A stretch of DNA of 64,000 nucleotides from Trema orientale (lineage: Eukaryota > Streptophyta > Magnoliopsida > Rosales > Cannabaceae). The position numbers were made by a program, and so were the translations under genes. Shown here one piece after another: positions 60,096 to 64,000 of this stretch. Numbering within the stretch: position 1 is the stretch's first letter; each line of letters opens with the position of its first letter. The stretch is from the NCBI GenBank assembly GCA_002914845.1, contig JXTC01000455.1, forward strand, positions 94,690-158,689, given 5' to 3'. Below the pieces are notes generated by a model. The model had not been told where the DNA came from. It saw only the letters and a program-made list of their open reading frames with translations, and did not search any database.

Positions 60096-61510
60096 TGATA
60101 AGTGAATATTTCACTCATAAATCAAGTGTCTTTCACCTCAAATAATTATGAGTTCTCAAGCATTTTTGTTAGTTTAATTGTATTTTTTGTATTTTATTGT
60201 AGAAAAATAAGAAAACAAGACTTAGTGCAATTTATGATACAAAAATGGGAGAATTCTGAAGTCAAGCACATCCTCAAGACCAAATAAGGTTGCGCAGCCG
60301 TGCAACGAAATCACGCAGCTACGCGACAAAGTTCTGAAGCCAAGCATCAGCCACATGGTCGAGGCTATTGCGCAGCTGCACAAGAGGATAGTGCAGTGCT
60401 TGCTGTGCAGCCATACCCCCCTTTTTCCACACACAGCTACGCGACCGCGCAAGCAATGCTGCACGGCTACGCCTTTCATGCTGCAGATGCTGACCAACAG
60501 CCTCCCCTTGGACCATTTTGAGCCCTTAATCTATTTTGATTGAATAACCACGATTTGGCCTTGATGTTTAAGGCATTTTGAGGGTTAAAAACTTTAGAGA
60601 TGGAAGAGGCAAAGGAAGAGGAGGCTAGAGGAGAAAACTAGAGAGAAACACTAAGAATTCTTAGAGAGAAGAAAGCGTTGGAGCTGAAACTTGGAGAGGA
60701 TATTTGGAAGAGATTCTTGAAGGATTGAAGACTTAAAGTTTATATCTACAAAGAGTTTTCTCTTTATTTCACTCTCTCTTAATCTTGATAGAAATTTGTA
60801 TTGAGAATTCTATGTTTTCATTTATGAATTTCATGTTAAGATTAGTAATGGATTGGACGTACTCTGTTAGATTCTGTATGCTAGGGCTTAACATAGCTTT
60901 GTTTGCACCATGATTTGAGTATATTATTGATTGTTTGTTTGTATTTCATTTACAATTCATTTATGTTTCTCTAGGCTTAATGCTTCTAATTTATGTAGCC
61001 AATGAATTAGTTGATATTAGATTGTGATATTGATGCTTGAGAAAGATTGATTTCATAGTCTAGAATTGAGAAATATAGTCTAGGTTATCGTGACACCAGG
61101 AAGAGTTCGATTCCTAGATAATCACCTTAGGATTTAGATTATCATGAGACCAGGAGGAGATTGACATCTTGATTACTAAACTAAGGGCTATAGTGAATGA
61201 ATGTATGAATAGACAAGTTAGATAGGGAGATTGACTTGTGTATTTATGCATATTACATCATTTGACACTCGGGAGAGGTAATGAGGTTAAACCAACTAGC
61301 AATTGCTTAATATGATATCTTAGGAATAATAAAGTGAAGTTAAGTTCCTAGTACATTTGTCCATAGAAGTTTCCATATTTATTTATATATTTATATTTAT
61401 AATTCTATTATTTAATTTTACAATCAATTAGTTTTGTTGCCTAGAGAATATTAGGTCATGATAATCGTGGTAATTAGCAACAAAATAAAAATATTATTAA
61501 TTTCTACACA
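60096..61510 (+). mobile_element. LTR-type element, second copy (right end decayed)
   Basis: Starts TGATAAGTGAATATTTCACT, matching the start of the copy inside copia at 55906. A GC-rich patch (60285-60490) repeats CGCAGC-TGC and CTACGCGAC words, then come leader-like GAGAGAAGAAAGCGTTGG and the tail CATATTACATCATTTGACAC, which matches the other copy after its gap. The TTCCAACA end is not found, so the 3' end is truncated or too diverged. No internal coding region lies next to it, fitting a solo LTR. Confidence 0.6.
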
Positions 61511-61835
61511 AAATTATTTTCTATAATAGCTAAGCAGTCGATAGTTAGATTATAGTTTACTTCAACGATTAACATATTCTTTTCTTTAAAAAAAAAAAAA
61601 AAAAAGGAATGACGAAGACACATATAATGTAGGTAAGCTCTTAGTTTACTTCAAAGTCATTATTCCTCTTTCTTTCTCTTTATTTTGTTTTATTATAGTT
61701 TTCACTTATTTCTTTAAAAAAAAAAAGGAAAGAAAACTCTTCGTTTATCTAAACAATACACACAAATATTATATTGGCCTCTCAGTCCACGAAATTTGTT
61801 AATATACCTAACATGAAGAAGGCTTACGATCAATG

Positions 61836-61843
61836 TATAAAAA
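61836..61843 (+). promoter_or_regulatory. TATA box for the cysteine-rich peptide gene
   Basis: TATAAAAA lies 61 bases ahead of the start codon at 61897, leaving room for a leader of about 30 bases. The placement supports the reading of a real promoter. Confidence 0.5.
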
Positions 61844-61896
61844 GCGTCCTATATGCAACAAAGTAGTGTTTTTAATCAAACAAAGAAAAAGAGAGA

Positions 61897-63258
61897 ATGG
61901 ATCGCGAAAATCACTTCATACCGAGAGCAAAAATTATTCTAGTGATATACATGATCATGTCAAGTACCATGGTTATCGAATCTAAGGAGAACTTTATCGA
62001 GTGCTTGAATGAAGCTGAAGAAAAATGTAAAAAAGAACTAGCTGAACGAAAAGAACTAAAAAGGGTTAAAAATGAAGAAATATTCTTTCAATACTGTTTT
62101 GCACTTAAAGCGGCCAAGTGCGCGGAGAAATTTGGGGATAAGAACCAAAAACTATCTTCGATGAAGGTAATAAAAAGTCATGTGGATTTTTTTTTTTTTT
62201 TTTTTGAGAGAGATGAACATTTGATGCAGTGTTCAATTTTTAAGGCTTTTGGTATCATTAGTCCCTAATCTTTAGGTGTGTTAGCATATTGGTACCTAAT
62301 TTTTTATTTTTGGCATTTAAATCCCCAATCTTTGGTTTAAGTGTAAACATATCGCTGAAGCAAACTCCGTCAAATATTTTGTTAAAATGGACAAGTGACC
62401 GACACATGACAATCTTAAAGGTTTTTTAATTAAAATAAAAAGATTAAAAAACAAACAAATAAAAAATAAATAAATAAAAAGTCATCTTTCTCTTCTCCAT
62501 CAACTCTCTCATTCTCCCCCTCCTCTGTAACACTTAGTATATCCACTTATATACTAGTTTTAATTTATGTACAAAATATATTAATTTTTATACTGGGTAT
62601 TTCGCATTTTACTTTTGGTATATGCATAGATATACCCATTATCTTGTTACGGTATTTGAAAAATGGCTGTTTACTTAAATTGAGTTCAAATTTTGGCCAT
62701 TTTGCTATAAGTTCCAAAGAAATATCTTTTTTTTTATACACTTTCAAAAATGGCCTAGTTTATTGAAAAAAAAAAAAACAAAATATATCATCTTATATAT
62801 AGGTATACATGTGTAAGGAGACCAACCTAGTATTTTTTTTAATACCTATAGCATATAAAATTAATAACAAAAAAAAAAAAGAAAAGAAAAAACCAAAACC
62901 TATTGGGACCCTATCCCAATCCAATAGGTATTTTTTAAACTTATTTATAAGTTTTTTTTCCTTTTAACTCTTGGATCATATTATATAACAGTTATAATGA
63001 TTTCAGTAATTGAAAAAAAAATACATATTATTTAATTTTTTTTATCTCTCTATCTTTTTACTATGAAAAAATTATGTAAAATGAGTTTTATATAAACCAA
63101 TTTATTAATAGCATGACCCATGCTTTGATTATAATAACTGATTTCCTTTGATGATTTTGGATTTTTTTAGATGCATGCATAGCATTGGACATGTCGACAA
63201 CTAACTACGTATGCTAATGTAATTTGCTAACATGTTTTCACACAGGCAAAAGTTTGTC
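61897..63258 (+). CDS. Putative small secreted cysteine-rich protein, broken in exon 2
   Basis: Exon 1 is 61897-62166 (90 codons): a basic start, hydrophobic segment KIILVIYMIMSSTMVI (residues 12-27) that looks like a signal peptide, then a mostly charged helix-prone mature part with two CX7C pairs, Cys36/Cys44 and Cys67/Cys75, separated by 22 residues. The exon ends in phase 0 at ATGAAG|GTAATA. A TATA box lies at the right distance upstream. An acceptor CACACAG at 63245 gives a continuation A-K-V-C before the sequence is interrupted at 63258 by a retroposon. I do not recognise the family; four or five Cys in a secreted helical protein could fit several plant peptide groups. The 1079-base intron contains MITE and AT-rich repeat copies. 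It may be a pseudogene, or an exon 2 that resumes beyond the window. Confidence 0.5.
62528..62720 (+). repeat. AT-rich dispersed repeat, copy 4 of 4
   Basis: Reads ACTTAGTATATCCACTTATA, TACTAGTTTTAATTTATGTA, ATATATTAATTTTTATACTG and TTTTGGTATATGCATAGATA, and ends at TTTTGCTATAAGTTCC. It is inside the candidate peptide gene's intron. Confidence 0.75.
62815..63110. mobile_element. hAT-type MITE, family copies 3 and 4, degenerate
   Basis: A deleted copy (GACCAACCTAGTATTTTTTT ... AAAACCTATTGGGAC, 62820-62908) abuts a second (CCAATCCAATAGGTATTTTT, then TTATTTATAA and CTCTTGGATCAT, 62916 on) that follows the same word order as 18361-18602 but has lost its right terminus. Confidence 0.55.
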
Positions 63259-64000
63259 CACGCAAGAAGAAAAAAGATCAAAAAAGCCTAGCTTCTATCT
63301 CTACCTACATCTCCTGCCAACAAAAATGCCAATGTCGCCCCGTTTGGAGGCCGGAGAAAGGGTCTTCCCTTCTCCTTCTCTGGCCTCTTCCCCTCAGCTT
63401 CTTCTTCTTCCTCCTCCTCCCTGTTTCTTTTTTCTTTTTCTTTTTCAATTTTAATACTATATTTTGTGTAGATTTTAATTTGGTTTAGATCTTAAATTTG
63501 AAATTTCTTCTTAGATCTAGATCTGTTTAATGATCAGTTTTTGTTTTTTTTTTTTTTCCCTGTTTCTTTTTTCTTTTTCTTTTTCAATTTTAATACTATA
63601 TTTTGTGTAGATTTTAATTTGGTTTAGATCTTAAATTTGAAATTTCTTCTTAGATCTAGATCTGTTTAATGATCAGTTTTTGTTTTTTTTTTTTTCTTTT
63701 TCACGGATATGGGTCTCAATTGGTACTGGCCTTATATAGTCTAGCCTACCAAGAATGCAGCTAAGAACAAGTGTTGAAGGCAATAGATTGCTAGTGGTTT
63801 TTGTTATCTCTTTTTCTTAAAAAATTAGGGTAACACACACATTTGTTTTTAGTGGTATTTATGATCTATTTTTCGTCTCTTTTCTTTGAGGAGTTTGAAG
63901 TTGTAATCCTTATACTTACATTGTAATTTGAAATTTTTTGCTTCGATTAATAATATTTCCTTGAGGAGTCCGTTTATATTTAAAAAAAAAAAAGTTTGTC
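63248..64000 (+). mobile_element. Poly(A)-tailed retroposon (LINE/SINE type) with 11-bp target duplication
   Basis: AAAAGTTTGTC occurs at 63248-63258 and again at 63990-64000, the second directly after a poly(A) run. That is the pattern of target-primed retrotransposition. The insert (about 63259-63989) begins with a GC/CT-rich part (CCCGTTTGGAGGCCGGAG, CTTCTTCTTCTTCC), then has an internal 139-bp tandem duplication, and ends GATTAATAATATTTCCTTGA before the tail. No ORF2 protein is visible, so it is either a 5'-truncated L1-like copy or a non-autonomous element. Confidence 0.7.
63419..63695. repeat. Near-perfect 139-bp tandem duplication
   Basis: CCCTGTTTCTTTTTTC begins at 63419 and at 63558. 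The units include GTGTAGATTTTAATTTGG and CTTAGATCTAGATCTG and appear identical apart from poly(T) length, so the event is recent or an assembly artefact. Confidence 0.95.

Noticed and set aside
60288..60520. Open frames in both strands over the GC-rich patch.
   Set aside because: They follow from the repeated CGCAGC-type words; no protein family is recognised and the patch sits within an LTR-type sequence.
61100..61160. GTTCGATTCCTAG, resembling the T-loop of a tRNA.
   Set aside because: No matching acceptor stem, A box or anticodon arm at the right spacing; it lies in the LTR-type copy.

Overview
This is a eukaryotic nuclear window from a eudicot plant. It is AT-rich, its genes have many short GT-AG introns and chloroplast-type leader peptides, and Ty1/copia, hAT-type MITE and LINE-like debris fill the spaces. 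The species cannot be read from the sequence. The assembly has one long gap (56045-56491) and two single-N positions (13892, 59636) that may mark joins.

Layout. All five recognisable genes are on the minus strand. (1) 1-1231: part of a conserved plant nuclear-type protein of unknown function, running off the left edge. (2) 13883-20792: HDS (GcpE/IspG), the iron-sulfur enzyme of the plastid MEP isoprenoid pathway, 19 coding exons; its C-terminus is cut at the N at 13892. (3) 25285-27560: a YrdC/Sua5-family protein for t6A synthesis on tRNA, 5 exons. (4) 29764-34588: a RING-CH membrane E3 ligase, 8 exons, one intron with a GC donor. (5) 41154-47632: a CCCH/RRM/TRM2-type tRNA uracil-5-methyltransferase (Arabidopsis C3H24-like), 14 exons. 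My exon joins give open frames of 722, 285, 482 and 866 residues. The RING-CH, YrdC and HDS genes appear, from memory, to be the same adjacent trio as Arabidopsis AT5G60580-AT5G60590-AT5G60600, so this looks like conserved microsynteny. Two of the genes concern tRNA modification, but nothing suggests an operon-like unit.

Between genes: 2.3-8.0 kb holds diverged LTR-like relics; 8.0-8.5 kb holds two abutting MITEs; 8.84-13.07 kb is a local satellite-like array of about 26 monomers of about 157 bp with two monomer types in a partly regular order; 47.7-49.7 kb is a nest of inverted AT-rich repeats; 50.58-57.96 kb is a dead Ty1/copia element with a 1.1-kb insert in its 5' LTR and another LTR element inserted in pol; 60.1-61.5 kb is a second copy of that LTR; 61.84-63.26 kb holds a possible small secreted cysteine-rich peptide gene (the only plus-strand candidate), whose second exon is hit by a poly(A)-tailed retroposon reaching the window end.

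I found no prokaryote-like system, CRISPR array, tRNA or rRNA gene. The most unusual items are the ordered satellite array between two ordinary genes, the CX7C twin-pair peptide broken by a retroposon, and the nested transposon structures.
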